A stretch of DNA of 41,235 bases from Bacteroidales bacterium (GTDB lineage: Bacteria > Bacteroidota > Bacteroidia > Bacteroidales > UBA7960). Location: assembly GCA_012521995.1 (NCBI GenBank), contig JAAYLH010000042.1, forward strand, positions 1 through 41,235, written 5' to 3'. This document shows positions 1 through 8,970 of the stretch, in pieces (position 1 is the first letter of the stretch; each line of letters opens with the position of its first letter). The notes beneath the pieces are model-generated. The model was given only the letters and a program-made list of their open reading frames with translations. It made no database searches and was not told the origin of the DNA. The position numbers were made by a program, and so were the translations under genes.

Positions 1-330
1 CATGCTTTTCTTGAACGCGGATGCCACGGATTTTTTGGAACACAGATTTCCCCGGATTAAGGTGATTGGCCCGGATTTTTCTCGTCCTCGCGTCTTCGCT
101 TTTTACTTCTTACTGTTATCGCATCCTCGCGTCTTCGGTTTCGGGAACACTTTCTCTTTTCTCCTTTTTTCTGCTTACTGCTTGCTGTGTCATTTCCCAA
201 ATTGACATATTAATACCCGGGTTACAGTATACTTCTGAAAAAGATAGACAGGCCTAAAGAATACCAAAGGTTATCAAAAAAAAATATTCATACACTTTGG
301 TTTTCAGTCACCGATGTTTAATAAGAATGG
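1..330. repeat. Non-coding stretch with decayed short repeats
   Basis: No convincing gene is present. Positions 15-80 contain about five imperfect copies of a CGGATT-like word spaced roughly 10-20 bases apart. TCCTCGCGTCTTCG then occurs twice, at 85-98 and 124-137, 39 bases apart. From about 150 to 190 the sequence is pyrimidine-rich with further short similar words. Such decayed arrays are common between genes in Bacteroidota; I see no sign of a transposase or encoded RNA. The short frames across this stretch are low-complexity Phe/Leu/Ser strings and are not believable proteins. Confidence 0.5.
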
Positions 331-340
331 ATGGTTTTTT

Positions 341-348
341 TAACTTTG
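341..348 (+). promoter_or_regulatory. Predicted -7 element of the metG promoter
   Basis: TAACTTTG matches the Bacteroidota -7 consensus TAnnTTTG exactly and lies 36 bases upstream of the metG start chosen here. A weak TTTA stands about 20 bases upstream in the -33 position. Because the element is downstream of the in-frame ATG at 331, that earlier start is unlikely. Confidence 0.55.
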
Positions 349-384
349 CACATTATTTCACGGAAGGAAAGGATTGCTGAGCAC

Positions 385-2451
385 ATGACTGATCAAAGGA
401 CAGAAAAAAAATACAAGCGCTATACCATCACCTCTGCCTTGCCCTATGCCAATGGCCCGGTTCATATAGGTCATCTGGCAGGGGTGTATGTTCCTGCAGA
501 CATTTATGCCCGCTATTTAAGGCTTAAGGGTGAAGACGTAATTTTTATCGGGGGTAGCGATGAGCATGGCGTGCCCATTACCATAAAGGCCCGTCAGGAA
601 GGGGTGAGCCCCCAGCAGATTGTGGACAAGTATCACAATATGATCAAGGATTCATTTGAAAAATTTGGCATCTCCTTCGATGTGTACAGCCGAACCTCTG
701 CCCCGGTACATCACGAGACTGCTTCTGCCTTTTTTCGTAAGTTGTATGAAAACGGTCAGTTTATAGAACGGGAGAGCGAGCAGTATTATGATGAAGAGAC
801 CCGTCACTTCCTGGCCGACCGTTACATCACGGGTACCTGTCCGCACTGTGGTTTTGCCCGTGCGTATGGAGACCAGTGTGAAAGTTGTGGGACCTCACTA
901 AGTCCTACTGACTTGATCAACCCCAAGTCGGTGCTTAGCGGCAATCCACCGGTGATGAAATCCACCAGGCACTGGTACCTGCCCCTCGACCAGTATGAGT
1001 CGTGGCTCAGGGAGTGGATACTGGAAGGCCATAAGCACGATTGGAAATCAAATGTTTACGGTCAGTGCAAGTCGTGGATTGACCAGGGTCTGCAGCCCCG
1101 TGCGGTGACCCGTGATTTGGACTGGGGGGTGAAAGTGCCTATTGAACGCGTGGAAGGCAAGGTGTTATATGTCTGGTTTGATGCTCCGATTGGCTATATC
1201 TCGGCCACCCGCGAATGGGGTGAGGCCCAAGGGAAGGAATGGGAGCACTACTGGAAAAGCCCCGACAGTAAGCTGGTGCATTTCATCGGCAAGGACAACA
1301 TTGTGTTCCACTGCATCATTTTCCCCAGCATGCTTAAGGCCGAGGGCAGCTATATCCTGCCCGACAATGTGCCTGCCAATGAGTTCCTGAACCTGGAAGG
1401 GGATAAGATATCCACTTCGCGCAACTGGGCGGTATGGCTACACGAATACCTGGAGGAGTTTCCCGACAAGCAGGATGTGCTGCGTTATGTGTTATGCGCT
1501 GCAGCACCCGAGACCAAAGACAATGATTTTACCTGGAAGGACTTCCAGGCACGCAACAACAGTGAGCTGCTGGCCATTTTTGGAAATTTTGTGAACCGCA
1601 GCCTTGTGCTTACCCAAAAGTATTTTGATGGTAAGGTCCCTGCTGTCGATGCCCTGACTGCCGAAGATCAGCAAACCCTTGAAGCCCTTGCTGCTTTCCC
1701 CGGAAAGATTTCTCAGAGCCTTGAAAGCTATCGTTTCAGGGAAGCCCTGGGCGAATTTATGAACCTGGCCCGATTGGGGAATAAATACCTTACCGATGCC
1801 GAGCCCTGGAAGATTTTTAAGGATGATCCCCTTAGAGTGGGCACCATTTTGAACATCAGCCTGCAAATTTGTGCAAGCCTTTCCATACTGGCGGAGCCTT
1901 TCCTTCCCTTTACCTCGGTAAAACTGAAAGACATGCTGAACCTGGAAGGGAATCGTTGGAGTGATGCAGGGAAATCCCAGATTTTATCTGCAGGTAATGA
2001 CCTAAAAGAGCCATACCTGTTATTTGAAAAAATTGAAGATTCAGCCATTGAAAACCAGATTCATAAGTTGCTGAAGACCAAGGATAACAATGCAAAACCT
2101 GCTGCCGAGGCAAAGCCATCCAAGACCGCTGTCAGTTTCGAGGATTTCTCGAAGATTGATATAAGGGTTTCTACGATTGTTTCTGCTGAAAAAGTAGCTA
2201 AAACGAAGAAATTGCTAAAACTGGAAGTGGATACTGGAATGGATCGCAGGGTTATTGTATCGGGGATTGCAGAATATTATTCGCCCGAAGACATTGTTGG
2301 AAAGAAGGTGGTTGTGTTGATAAACCTTGAGCCTAAGGAGATTAAGGGAATCTTGTCGCATGGTATGCTGCTGATGGCCCAAGACAGCCAGGGGGCTTTG
2401 AGCTTTGTTCAGCCTGAGAAGGCTTTTGAGAATGGAAGTATGATAAGTTGA
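385..2451 (+). CDS. metG: Methionyl-tRNA synthetase with C-terminal tRNA-binding domain
   Basis: Charges initiator and elongator tRNA-Met with methionine in the cytoplasm. From the ATG at 385 the protein has 688 residues. The class I HIGH motif is at residues 27-30 (PVHIGH). A zinc knuckle with CPHC and CESC pairs follows near 145-165. The KMSKS equivalent is GDKISTSR. The last 110 or so residues, from [11 protein letters not shown], form a Trbp111/EMAP-II-type OB-fold that binds tRNA and usually mediates dimerisation; this long MetG form is normal in Bacteroidota. An earlier in-frame ATG at 331 is rejected because a -7 promoter element lies inside it, and the 385 start has an AAGGAAAGGA stretch about 10 bases upstream. 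The gene is transcribed alone. Confidence 0.97.
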   Translation: MTDQRTEKKYKRYTITSALPYANGPVHIGHLAGVYVPADIYARYLRLKGEDVIFIGGSDEHGVPITIKARQEGVSPQQIVDKYHNMIKDSFEKFGISFDVYSRTSAPVHHETASAFFRKLYENGQFIERESEQYYDEETRHFLADRYITGTCPHCGFARAYGDQCESCGTSLSPTDLINPKSVLSGNPPVMKSTRHWYLPLDQYESWLREWILEGHKHDWKSNVYGQCKSWIDQGLQPRAVTRDLDWGVKVPIERVEGKVLYVWFDAPIGYISATREWGEAQGKEWEHYWKSPDSKLVHFIGKDNIVFHCIIFPSMLKAEGSYILPDNVPANEFLNLEGDKISTSRNWAVWLHEYLEEFPDKQDVLRYVLCAAAPETKDNDFTWKDFQARNNSELLAIFGNFVNRSLVLTQKYFDGKVPAVDALTAEDQQTLEALAAFPGKISQSLESYRFREALGEFMNLARLGNKYLTDAEPWKIFKDDPLRVGTILNISLQICASLSILAEPFLPFTSVKLKDMLNLEGNRWSDAGKSQILSAGNDLKEPYLLFEKIEDSAIENQIHKLLKTKDNNAKPAAEAKPSKTAVSFEDFSKIDIRVSTIVSAEKVAKTKKLLKLEVDTGMDRRVIVSGIAEYYSPEDIVGKKVVVLINLEPKEIKGILSHGMLLMAQDSQGALSFVQPEKAFENGSMIS

Positions 2452-2534
2452 AAAATGGCCTTTTTAGACTATAAAAATTCCAGGGTTTTAATAAATTAAT
2501 CTGGGTAACATTTAATTTCATTTAAAAAATTAAC

Positions 2535-2542
2535 TATATTTG
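2535..2542 (+). promoter_or_regulatory. Predicted -7 element of the tRNA-Arg promoter
   Basis: TATATTTG is an exact TAnnTTTG match ending 10 bases before the first base of the tRNA, so transcription would start very close to the mature 5' end. The -33 region is AT-rich without a clear TTTG. Confidence 0.55.
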
Positions 2543-2552
2543 CGGCGAATTT

Positions 2553-2624
2553 GGCCCCGTAGTTCAATGGATAGAACGGAAGTTTCCTAAACTTTAAATA
2601 CAGGTTCGATTCCTGTCGGGGCTA
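2553..2624 (+). tRNA. tRNA-Arg (anticodon CCU)
   Basis: A full cloverleaf can be drawn. The acceptor stem GGCCCCG pairs with CGGGGCT through a G-U at the first position. The D stem is GTTC/GAAC around AATGGATA. The anticodon stem is GAAGT/ACTTT with loop TTCCTAA, giving anticodon CCT, which reads the Arg codon AGG. The T arm is ACAGG-TTCGATT-CCTGT. The discriminator base is A, as expected for tRNA-Arg. CCA is not encoded, so it must be added by the nucleotidyltransferase. The variable loop is four bases long. Confidence 0.95.
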
Positions 2625-2717
2625 CAAACAATAAGAGAAAAGAGTAATTATTTCGTTTTTTACGTAGGTGAGTATTGAATTTTTATAACTTCGCTTAACC
2701 CTTAAAATTTTATAACC

Positions 2718-2930
2718 ATGAACAGAAAAGACGACAGGCCGAGTAAAATATCTTATGAACGTCATTTAAACCAATTGGGGATACCCGAACAGGAGAAGAA
2801 GTCGAATGGCGGGATTATTCCGGACTATGTAAAATACGGGACCTGGTTAAGGGTAAATAACTCAGAGTTTTTTGAAGAAGGTTACCAGGCTTGGAAAGCC
2901 AAGGTACGCGCTGAAGAAGGTTATAAATAA
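2718..2930 (+). CDS. Small conserved hypothetical protein (70 residues)
   Basis: A 70-residue basic, soluble protein starting MNRKDDRPSK and ending KVRAEEGYK. It has no signal peptide, membrane segment or cysteine. The composition (Lys, Glu, Tyr and Trp; motifs such as DYVKYGTWLR and FFEEGYQAWKAKV) looks like a folded cytoplasmic protein. TAACTTCG at 2686-2693 is a near match to the -7 consensus and fits a promoter 25 bases upstream of the ATG. The stop codon region overlaps the 3' end of the convergent M1 peptidase gene by 10 bases. I do not recognise a characterised family; proteins of this size and style are common next to tRNA genes in Bacteroidota. Confidence 0.75.
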   Translation: MNRKDDRPSKISYERHLNQLGIPEQEKKSNGGIIPDYVKYGTWLRVNNSEFFEEGYQAWKAKVRAEEGYK

Positions 2931-4897
2931 TTATCCAAACGGATTAGTTTTACCCGGAAAGGCTTAATCCCCTTGCCCGAAATGACTTCCAGCAGAAATA
3001 CGTTTCCCCCTGTTCGGGGGTCAAGCACTACATCTGTTTGTTGTTCAACAATATTCTCTTCCTTTAGTAGTTTTCCGCTTAAATCGTAGATTCTATAGAG
3101 TCCTCCCGGTTGGAAATGCTGGGTTCGGATGGTAAAAATCTGTCGTACAGGGTTTGGATATACTGAAATGGAGGCCTCAGGACTAAGGTCTACCTTTTGC
3201 AAGACGCTGGCCTTTTTCAGGAGCCAGGCTTCTGGGTCAAAGATCAGGTTTTGGACGGGTTGTCCAATGTAAGCGCTGAAGGTCTGATCGGGCTGATCCT
3301 GGAAAAAACGCACATCAACAGTAGAGTCAGGAAGAATGAGGCGTACATCGAGACTGGTTTTGAAGAAGGATGGGTAGATTGCAGAACTCTGCTGCACCGA
3401 GTGCAGGTAAAGAGTGTCGTTAAGGGTATGCCAAAAGATTTCGAAAATGGGGTATCCCTCTCCATAGTACCATTGGTCAAAAAAATATTCCCAGTTTTTG
3501 CCCGTCATCTGCTCGGCCACTTCGCGGAAATCCTCGCCTGTAGCAACACTGTCGGCAAAAGTCTCACGAAAGGTTTGAAGGACCTGGAAGAAAAGAGGGT
3601 CGTCATTGATTTCGTTGCGGAGCATGTGCAGAATGGCTGCTCCTTTTTTATAGGATAGGCGTCCGTTGAAGATGCGCCATACATCGGTGGTCTCCAATGG
3701 TGGAACATATACGCTGCCACCCGGTTCGCTCACAATGCTATGATATGCTGAATTGAGCCAGGTCAGGGCAGAAAGCTGATCCTGCAGCCGTTCCCTTGCC
3801 AGGTATTCTCCATAAGAAGCAAAGCCTTCATTGATCCATATATCGCTCCAGGAAGCACAGGTGACACTATTGCCAAACCACTGGTGTGCCAGTTCGTGTG
3901 ACACCAGGTCGAAGTTAAAGGCGCTCAGGGTAGTCAAGGTTTGATGTTCCATTCCACCGCCCATGGGCGCATTGGCATGGCCGTACTTTTCCTGAGCAAA
4001 GGGATATACGCCAAACAACTCAGAGAATAGCTGGAGGAAATCGGCGGTACGCTCGATGTTCTCCTGCTGTTCGGCAAGATATGACGGATCGTCGTAAATA
4101 AAGTTCTGCACCAGCATTTCCTGCCGTGCCTCGCCCAGGGTGGTGTAAAAGCTATATTCAGCATACTCGGATACGGCCAGCGATATCAGGTAATAGGCAA
4201 TGGGGTAATTCGATTTCCAGGTGTAAGTTGTGGCGTCATCAGAGGGATTGCTGATTTCGACCAGCAGGCCATTGGAAGCAGCTGTGTAGGGATTGGGAGT
4301 GGTGATGCGTACCATGACGCTGTCGGCCTTATCTTCAAGAACCTGCTTCACTGGCCACCACTGTCGTGCATTCAGGGGTTCGCTAAGGGTCCATAAAACA
4401 GGTCTGTTAAATGGGGTCTGACCCAGGGAGAAACCCGAGAAAAAACCTGAAGACTCAGGAGCGCCTTGGTAATAAACCCTTAGGTCAAGGAGGGTGTCTT
4501 TTTGAAAAGCCTCTGGAAAGTTTATCAGCAACTCATCACCCTCGTGAGTGAACGCAAGGGCCTGATCATTCATCTTGACGCTATCGACCTGCATGTTATC
4601 GAGGAGTTCCAGAACAAAAGTTTCAAGGGGTTCTTCGGTTACTATGGCAACGACATTTACGCTCCCACGGATGGTATTGAGGTTGGGGTCGACATGCACA
4701 TCCAGGCCGTAATATTTCACGTCATAACTCCACAAGAGTTCATTTTGGGGGTAGGTGCCGCTTCGGGAGGCCATGGTAGGATCAAGGGCGGATAATGGAT
4801 GCGCTTGCCCTTCCTCAAAACCAAAGCTGGCTGGAGGCTGGGCTGTTAGGGTTAGGTGCAGCATGAAAAGGAGCGCCAGGAGGACAGCTAATTTCAT
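2921..4897 (-). CDS. Secreted M1-family aminopeptidase with T9SS sorting domain
   Basis: A zinc metallopeptidase of the aminopeptidase N/gluzincin type that removes N-terminal residues from peptides outside the cell. The start is the ATG at 4897, which opens a clean signal peptide (MKLAVLLALLFMLHLTLTAQ); an upstream in-frame start would place nine extra residues before it. The M1 N-terminal beta domain is followed by the GGMEH substrate-binding motif (GAMEN equivalent) near residues 314-318. Zinc motif HELAH is near 334-338, with the third ligand in NEGFASYGEY about 20 residues later. The last 80 or so residues (SVYPNPVRQIFTI onward) are a type A T9SS sorting domain, so the enzyme is expected to cross the outer membrane and be surface-attached or released. 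Its 3' end overlaps the convergent small gene, and it is divergent from the flippase gene. Confidence 0.93.
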   Translation of the reverse strand: MKLAVLLALLFMLHLTLTAQPPASFGFEEGQAHPLSALDPTMASRSGTYPQNELLWSYDVKYYGLDVHVDPNLNTIRGSVNVVAIVTEEPLETFVLELLDNMQVDSVKMNDQALAFTHEGDELLINFPEAFQKDTLLDLRVYYQGAPESSGFFSGFSLGQTPFNRPVLWTLSEPLNARQWWPVKQVLEDKADSVMVRITTPNPYTAASNGLLVEISNPSDDATTYTWKSNYPIAYYLISLAVSEYAEYSFYTTLGEARQEMLVQNFIYDDPSYLAEQQENIERTADFLQLFSELFGVYPFAQEKYGHANAPMGGGMEHQTLTTLSAFNFDLVSHELAHQWFGNSVTCASWSDIWINEGFASYGEYLARERLQDQLSALTWLNSAYHSIVSEPGGSVYVPPLETTDVWRIFNGRLSYKKGAAILHMLRNEINDDPLFFQVLQTFRETFADSVATGEDFREVAEQMTGKNWEYFFDQWYYGEGYPIFEIFWHTLNDTLYLHSVQQSSAIYPSFFKTSLDVRLILPDSTVDVRFFQDQPDQTFSAYIGQPVQNLIFDPEAWLLKKASVLQKVDLSPEASISVYPNPVRQIFTIRTQHFQPGGLYRIYDLSGKLLKEENIVEQQTDVVLDPRTGGNVFLLEVISGKGIKPFRVKLIRLDNYL

Positions 4898-5004
4898 GGA
4901 GTGAAATTTTACTGCAATGTACAAAAACCGCCTGAATTTTCACCCATGGAAATGATTCTAACCTTTTGTGGAAATTAATTTGCAAATTTGTAAGCAAAAA
5001 GGCG

Positions 5005-6507
5005 ATGGCGGTACATCCTATCAAGCGTCTTGCAGGGCAGACGGTCATTTACGGGCTGAGCAGCATAGTAGGCAGGCTGCTCAATTATTTGCTCGTACCG
5101 CTTTACACTCACCTGATCTTTGAGACCCAGGAATATGGGGTGGTGACCCTGATGTATTCCTATGTGGCTTTTCTGCTGGTGATCCTGACTTATGGTATGG
5201 AAACCGCCTTTTTCAGGTTTTATGAAAATCAGCCCGAAAACCGCCAGACTGTCTTCAGCACCACTTTGTTTTCCATTTTAACCACCTCGGTGCTGTTTAT
5301 CCTGCTTACCAATGTTTTCAAACAGCCCGTTGCAACAGCCCTGGGCTTTGGCAGTCATCCCGAATACATTTCCTGGATGGGGGTCATTGTGGGGCTCGAT
5401 GCCATTGCCGCCATCCCATTTGCCCGCCTGAGGGCTGAAAACAAACCCCTTAAGTTTGCCCTCATCAAATTCGTTAACATTGGCGTCAATATCGGGTTAA
5501 ACTTGTTTTTCCTGCTGTTTTGCCCCTGGGCTATGGAACAGGGTCCCGAAAGCCTCATGCCGTTCATTTCCAGCTTTTATGACCCAGGAATGGGGGTGGG
5601 TTATGTATTTATTTCCAACCTGGCTGCCAGTGTTGTAACGCTAATGCTCTTGGTGCCTGTGATGCTACGCAGCCGTTTTGCGTTTTCCCGCCCGTTGCTA
5701 CATGGCATGCTGGTATATGCCTTGCCCCTGATGGTTGCAGGATTGGCAGGGGTGGTCAATGAATCGCTCGATAAGATTCTGCTGAAGCATTTGCTGCCCA
5801 AAGATATTGCCATGTCACAAGTGGGTATTTATGGGGCCTGCTATAAGATATCTATTATGATGACCATCTTTATCCAGGCTTTCCGATTTGCCGCAGAGCC
5901 CTTTTTCTTTTCGCAGGCCTCTAAAAAGGGCGCTCCTGAATTGTATGCACAGGTGATGAAATTTTTCGTCATTGCTTGCCTCTTTATCTTCCTGGGCATC
6001 ATGCTTTTTATGGATATTGTACAACACTTCATCGGCGAAGCTTACCGCGAAGGCCTTGCGGTGGTGCCAATCCTCTTGCTGGCCAATATGTTTCTGGGGA
6101 TCTATTTTAACCTTTCCATTTGGTATAAACTGACTGGGCAGACCCGCTATGGAGCCTGGATTGCCATCATCGGTGCCCTGTTTACCATATTGCTGAACCT
6201 ATGGTGGATCCCCATTTGGGGCTATTATGGTTCTGCCTGGGCTACCCTGGCTTGTTATTTCCTGATGACCCTTTTGTCCTATTTCTGGGGACAGAAATAT
6301 TTCCATGTTCCCTATGAACTGAAAAAGCTCAGCCTTTTTATCCTTGCTGCGCTTGCCGTGTATTTTGTGAGTCTGCCGACAGCCGCTCTCACTGCTCCAT
6401 GGAAATACGCCATGGCAGTAATATTCCTGGGCGTTTTTTCTGGACTAATCCTGCTGATTGACCAGTCTTTATGGGAACAGGTGAAGAAGACTTTTTCATT
6501 TAAATAA
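5005..6507 (+). CDS. Wzx-like polysaccharide flippase (MATE/MOP superfamily)
   Basis: A polytopic inner-membrane protein of 500 residues with about 14 hydrophobic segments. The start GQTVIYGLSSIVGRLLNYLLVPLYTH is typical of lipid-linked oligosaccharide flippases (polysaccharide biosynthesis protein family, MOP superfamily). The expected job is moving an undecaprenyl-linked glycan repeat or similar lipid across the inner membrane. The start is placed at the ATG at 5005, preceded by AAAAAGGCG, rather than at an earlier frame opening at 4966 that would add 13 poorly hydrophobic residues. No glycosyltransferase or polymerase is adjacent, so the substrate cannot be inferred. It shares a short intergenic region of about 107 bp with the divergent M1 peptidase gene. 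Confidence 0.9.
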   Translation: MAVHPIKRLAGQTVIYGLSSIVGRLLNYLLVPLYTHLIFETQEYGVVTLMYSYVAFLLVILTYGMETAFFRFYENQPENRQTVFSTTLFSILTTSVLFILLTNVFKQPVATALGFGSHPEYISWMGVIVGLDAIAAIPFARLRAENKPLKFALIKFVNIGVNIGLNLFFLLFCPWAMEQGPESLMPFISSFYDPGMGVGYVFISNLAASVVTLMLLVPVMLRSRFAFSRPLLHGMLVYALPLMVAGLAGVVNESLDKILLKHLLPKDIAMSQVGIYGACYKISIMMTIFIQAFRFAAEPFFFSQASKKGAPELYAQVMKFFVIACLFIFLGIMLFMDIVQHFIGEAYREGLAVVPILLLANMFLGIYFNLSIWYKLTGQTRYGAWIAIIGALFTILLNLWWIPIWGYYGSAWATLACYFLMTLLSYFWGQKYFHVPYELKKLSLFILAALAVYFVSLPTAALTAPWKYAMAVIFLGVFSGLILLIDQSLWEQVKKTFSFK

Positions 6508-6585
6508 ACATTTATAAATACTTGAAAAACAATATTTTGACTTATAATTCGGAAAATTTTCTTTAAATATTTCCCAGGTAATTCG

Positions 6586-6593
6586 TATATTTG
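6586..6593 (+). promoter_or_regulatory. Predicted -7 element upstream of the KamA-like gene
   Basis: TATATTTG is an exact TAnnTTTG match in the 236-bp gap between the flippase and KamA-like genes. It would give an mRNA leader of about 140 bases. The rest of the gap is AT-rich, and I see no hairpin that would terminate the flippase transcript. Confidence 0.45.
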
Positions 6594-6743
6594 TATTTAG
6601 ATTCAAGGCTTTCGGTGCTTGTTTTCATTGTTTTGGATAAGCAAAACGATCCATTAGGTTTTTATAAGCCATTTTTTCTGAGGACCATATAGCATTTTAA
6701 TAAGCAGGAGTCTTTTAAATTAAGGCAGAACAGAAGTGACATT

Positions 6744-8948
6744 ATGAGTGAAGTAAAAAGTAATTACCAGGCAAAGGTCGAGGCGATGGAAGTCACCCCC
6801 CATGCGAAGAATGTTTTAAAAAAATTATTGGAAGAAAACCCTGAATTGCATGCCTTGCTGGATATTGCCCGTGATGAGCAAGAGGTGAGCGATGGCATCA
6901 GGCGTTTTGCCATCAAATACCTTGAGGGTAGGCCTGAAGCGCTTGCCTTTTATAAAGGCGATGTGCAGGGGCGTGAATCCATGGAAAAACTTAACTGGCA
7001 GGATATAGCAGCCATACGGCTGCTTGATTATGCCGACCATGCCGGAAGAGAATACAAGGATTTGAACCTGAGGGGGAGGAAGATTTATATTCATCCTTAC
7101 AAAATTCTCTGGCAAGCATACAAGACAGGTAAAGGCGGCGTAAAGGCGGGCTTTTTTAAGGATATGCTGGAGTTGTTCAGGCAATTTCGCGGACATACCA
7201 AGCTTCACTTGCCTGACCGTGAACAGGTGCTTGAGTGGATGGAACGCTTCCCTTCAGGACTTGACCCTCGCATTGTTAAGATTAGGGAAGTGAACAAGCG
7301 CAGGATTATTAACATCCTGATTGGCAGAATGGAAAAGAAGAACATTACCAGTAAGCGTTTTGCTCTTCCCGAGGGGATTAGCCATGAGGAAAAAGTAAAG
7401 CTGCTGGAAGGATGGTGGGAAAACCACCTTTTTCATCTGCGATTTGCCATTCGTGATCCTGAGCTGTTGAACGAAATGCTCGATAATTCATTGGGTGATG
7501 AGACCATGGACATACTCTACAAGGCCAGGGATATGGGCATTCCGTTCTTTATCAATCCTTACTACCTCTCGCTGCTTAACACTCGGGATGTTCCAGAATT
7601 TGCCCGTCAAAAGGACCAGGCGATCCGTTATTATGTGATTTATTCGAAGCAACTGGTAGAGGAGTTCGGGCATATTGTTGCCTGGGAAAAAGAGGACATC
7701 GTTGAGCCCGGCAAACCCAATGCTGCAGGATGGATCCTTCCCACCAGACACAATGTGCACAGACGCTACCCTGAAGTGGCCATCCTGATCCCCGATACCA
7801 TGGGCCGTGCCTGTGGCGGATTATGTGCTTCCTGCCAGCGGATGTACGATTTTCAGCGGGGCAGGTTGAACTTTAACCTCGACAAACTTCTGCCCAGGGA
7901 AAGCTGGGAAGTCAAACTCCAGCAAATAATGAAGTACTGGGAAGAAGACTCACGCTTGCGCGACATCCTCATCACTGGGGGCGATGCCCTGATGAGCCGT
8001 GATGATTCGCTGCAGAAAATTTTGGATGCAGTGTATGATATGGCCTTGCGTAAAAAAGAGTTGAACAGGGAGCGTCCTGATGGCCAGAAATTTGCAGAGA
8101 TCCTGAGGGTACGTTTGGGTACTCGTTTGCCCGCCTATCTTCCCCAGCGGATTACCCCATCGCTCACTAAAGTACTGGCTGACTTTAAAGCCAAGGCCTC
8201 TGCCATCGGCATTCGCCAATTTGTGATCCAGACCCATTTCCAGTCTCCCATGGAGGTCACTCCTGAAGCCAAATTGGGGGTCTCACGCTTGATCAGTGCA
8301 GGATGGACCGTAACCAATCAATTGGTGTTCACTGCCCCTGCCTCCAAAAGGGGGCATACCGCCAAGCTTCGTCAGGTACTCAACGACATTGGAGTTCTGC
8401 CATATTATTCTTTTTCAGTAAAGGGTTACAGGGAAAACAGCTTTAAGTTTGCCACCAATGCCCGGGCTGTGCAGGAGCAACTGGAAGAGAAGTATATTGG
8501 ATTTATTCCCCTGAAGGATCGCAAGAAGATAAAAACCTTTCCCCTGGAAGCCGAGAACATGGTTGAGCACATTGACCAGTTGCGCAAGGAGGCAGGCATT
8601 CCCTTCCTGGCTACAGACCGCAATGTGTTGAATCTTCCTGGTGTGGGAAAAAGTATGACTTACCGTGTGATTGGCATAACCCGCCAGGGAAGGAGAATCC
8701 TGGAATTTGACCATGACCATACGCGCAGCCACAGCCCCATTATTAAAAAGATCGGAAAGTTTGTGATCATCGAATCTAAATCCATCTCCAGTTACCTCGA
8801 TCAGCTAGCTGAAATGGGCGAAGACATTGCGGAATACAACAGCATCTGGGGATACTCCCTGGGTGAAACAGAGCCCCGCATGTCAATCTATGAGTACCCT
8901 GATTATGATTATGACCTAACCGACCAGATCACCAATTTCGGGGAATAA
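6744..8948 (+). CDS. Long KamA-family radical SAM aminomutase-like protein
   Basis: A 734-residue member of the lysine 2,3-aminomutase (KamA) family; classical members have about 400-470 residues. Residues 1-350 include an extension of about 230 residues with no recognised domain. The radical SAM cluster motif CxxxCxxC is C357, C361 and C364, and the SAM-contacting GGD is at 412-414. NQLVFTAP and PYYSFSV follow in the usual order. LPGVGK (K636) aligns with the PGGGGK lysine that holds PLP in lysine 2,3-aminomutase. The two positions that are Asp in the lysine enzyme (D293, D330) appear to be K560 and N630 here, as in glutamate 2,3-aminomutase. The family moves an amino group from C2 to C3 of an amino acid, using PLP and a 5'-deoxyadenosyl radical. 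The substrate is uncertain; glutamate is my best guess. The C-terminal acidic tail is rich in Tyr and Asp. Confidence 0.88.
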   Translation: MSEVKSNYQAKVEAMEVTPHAKNVLKKLLEENPELHALLDIARDEQEVSDGIRRFAIKYLEGRPEALAFYKGDVQGRESMEKLNWQDIAAIRLLDYADHAGREYKDLNLRGRKIYIHPYKILWQAYKTGKGGVKAGFFKDMLELFRQFRGHTKLHLPDREQVLEWMERFPSGLDPRIVKIREVNKRRIINILIGRMEKKNITSKRFALPEGISHEEKVKLLEGWWENHLFHLRFAIRDPELLNEMLDNSLGDETMDILYKARDMGIPFFINPYYLSLLNTRDVPEFARQKDQAIRYYVIYSKQLVEEFGHIVAWEKEDIVEPGKPNAAGWILPTRHNVHRRYPEVAILIPDTMGRACGGLCASCQRMYDFQRGRLNFNLDKLLPRESWEVKLQQIMKYWEEDSRLRDILITGGDALMSRDDSLQKILDAVYDMALRKKELNRERPDGQKFAEILRVRLGTRLPAYLPQRITPSLTKVLADFKAKASAIGIRQFVIQTHFQSPMEVTPEAKLGVSRLISAGWTVTNQLVFTAPASKRGHTAKLRQVLNDIGVLPYYSFSVKGYRENSFKFATNARAVQEQLEEKYIGFIPLKDRKKIKTFPLEAENMVEHIDQLRKEAGIPFLATDRNVLNLPGVGKSMTYRVIGITRQGRRILEFDHDHTRSHSPIIKKIGKFVIIESKSISSYLDQLAEMGEDIAEYNSIWGYSLGETEPRMSIYEYPDYDYDLTDQITNFGE

Positions 8949-8953
8949 TTGGT

Positions 8954-8969
8954 TAAGCACATCTGCTTA
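8954..8969. terminator. Small hairpin between convergent genes
   Basis: TAAGCA-CATC-TGCTTA is a perfect 6-bp stem with a 4-base loop filling the 22-bp gap between the KamA-like gene (plus) and the permease gene (minus). It is AT-rich, so it is only a weak terminator candidate. Confidence 0.35.
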
Positions 8970-8970
8970 T

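Noticed and set aside
331..384. Longer metG start at 331
   Set aside because: A -7 promoter element (341-348) lies inside the extra sequence, and a purine-rich stretch precedes the ATG at 385.
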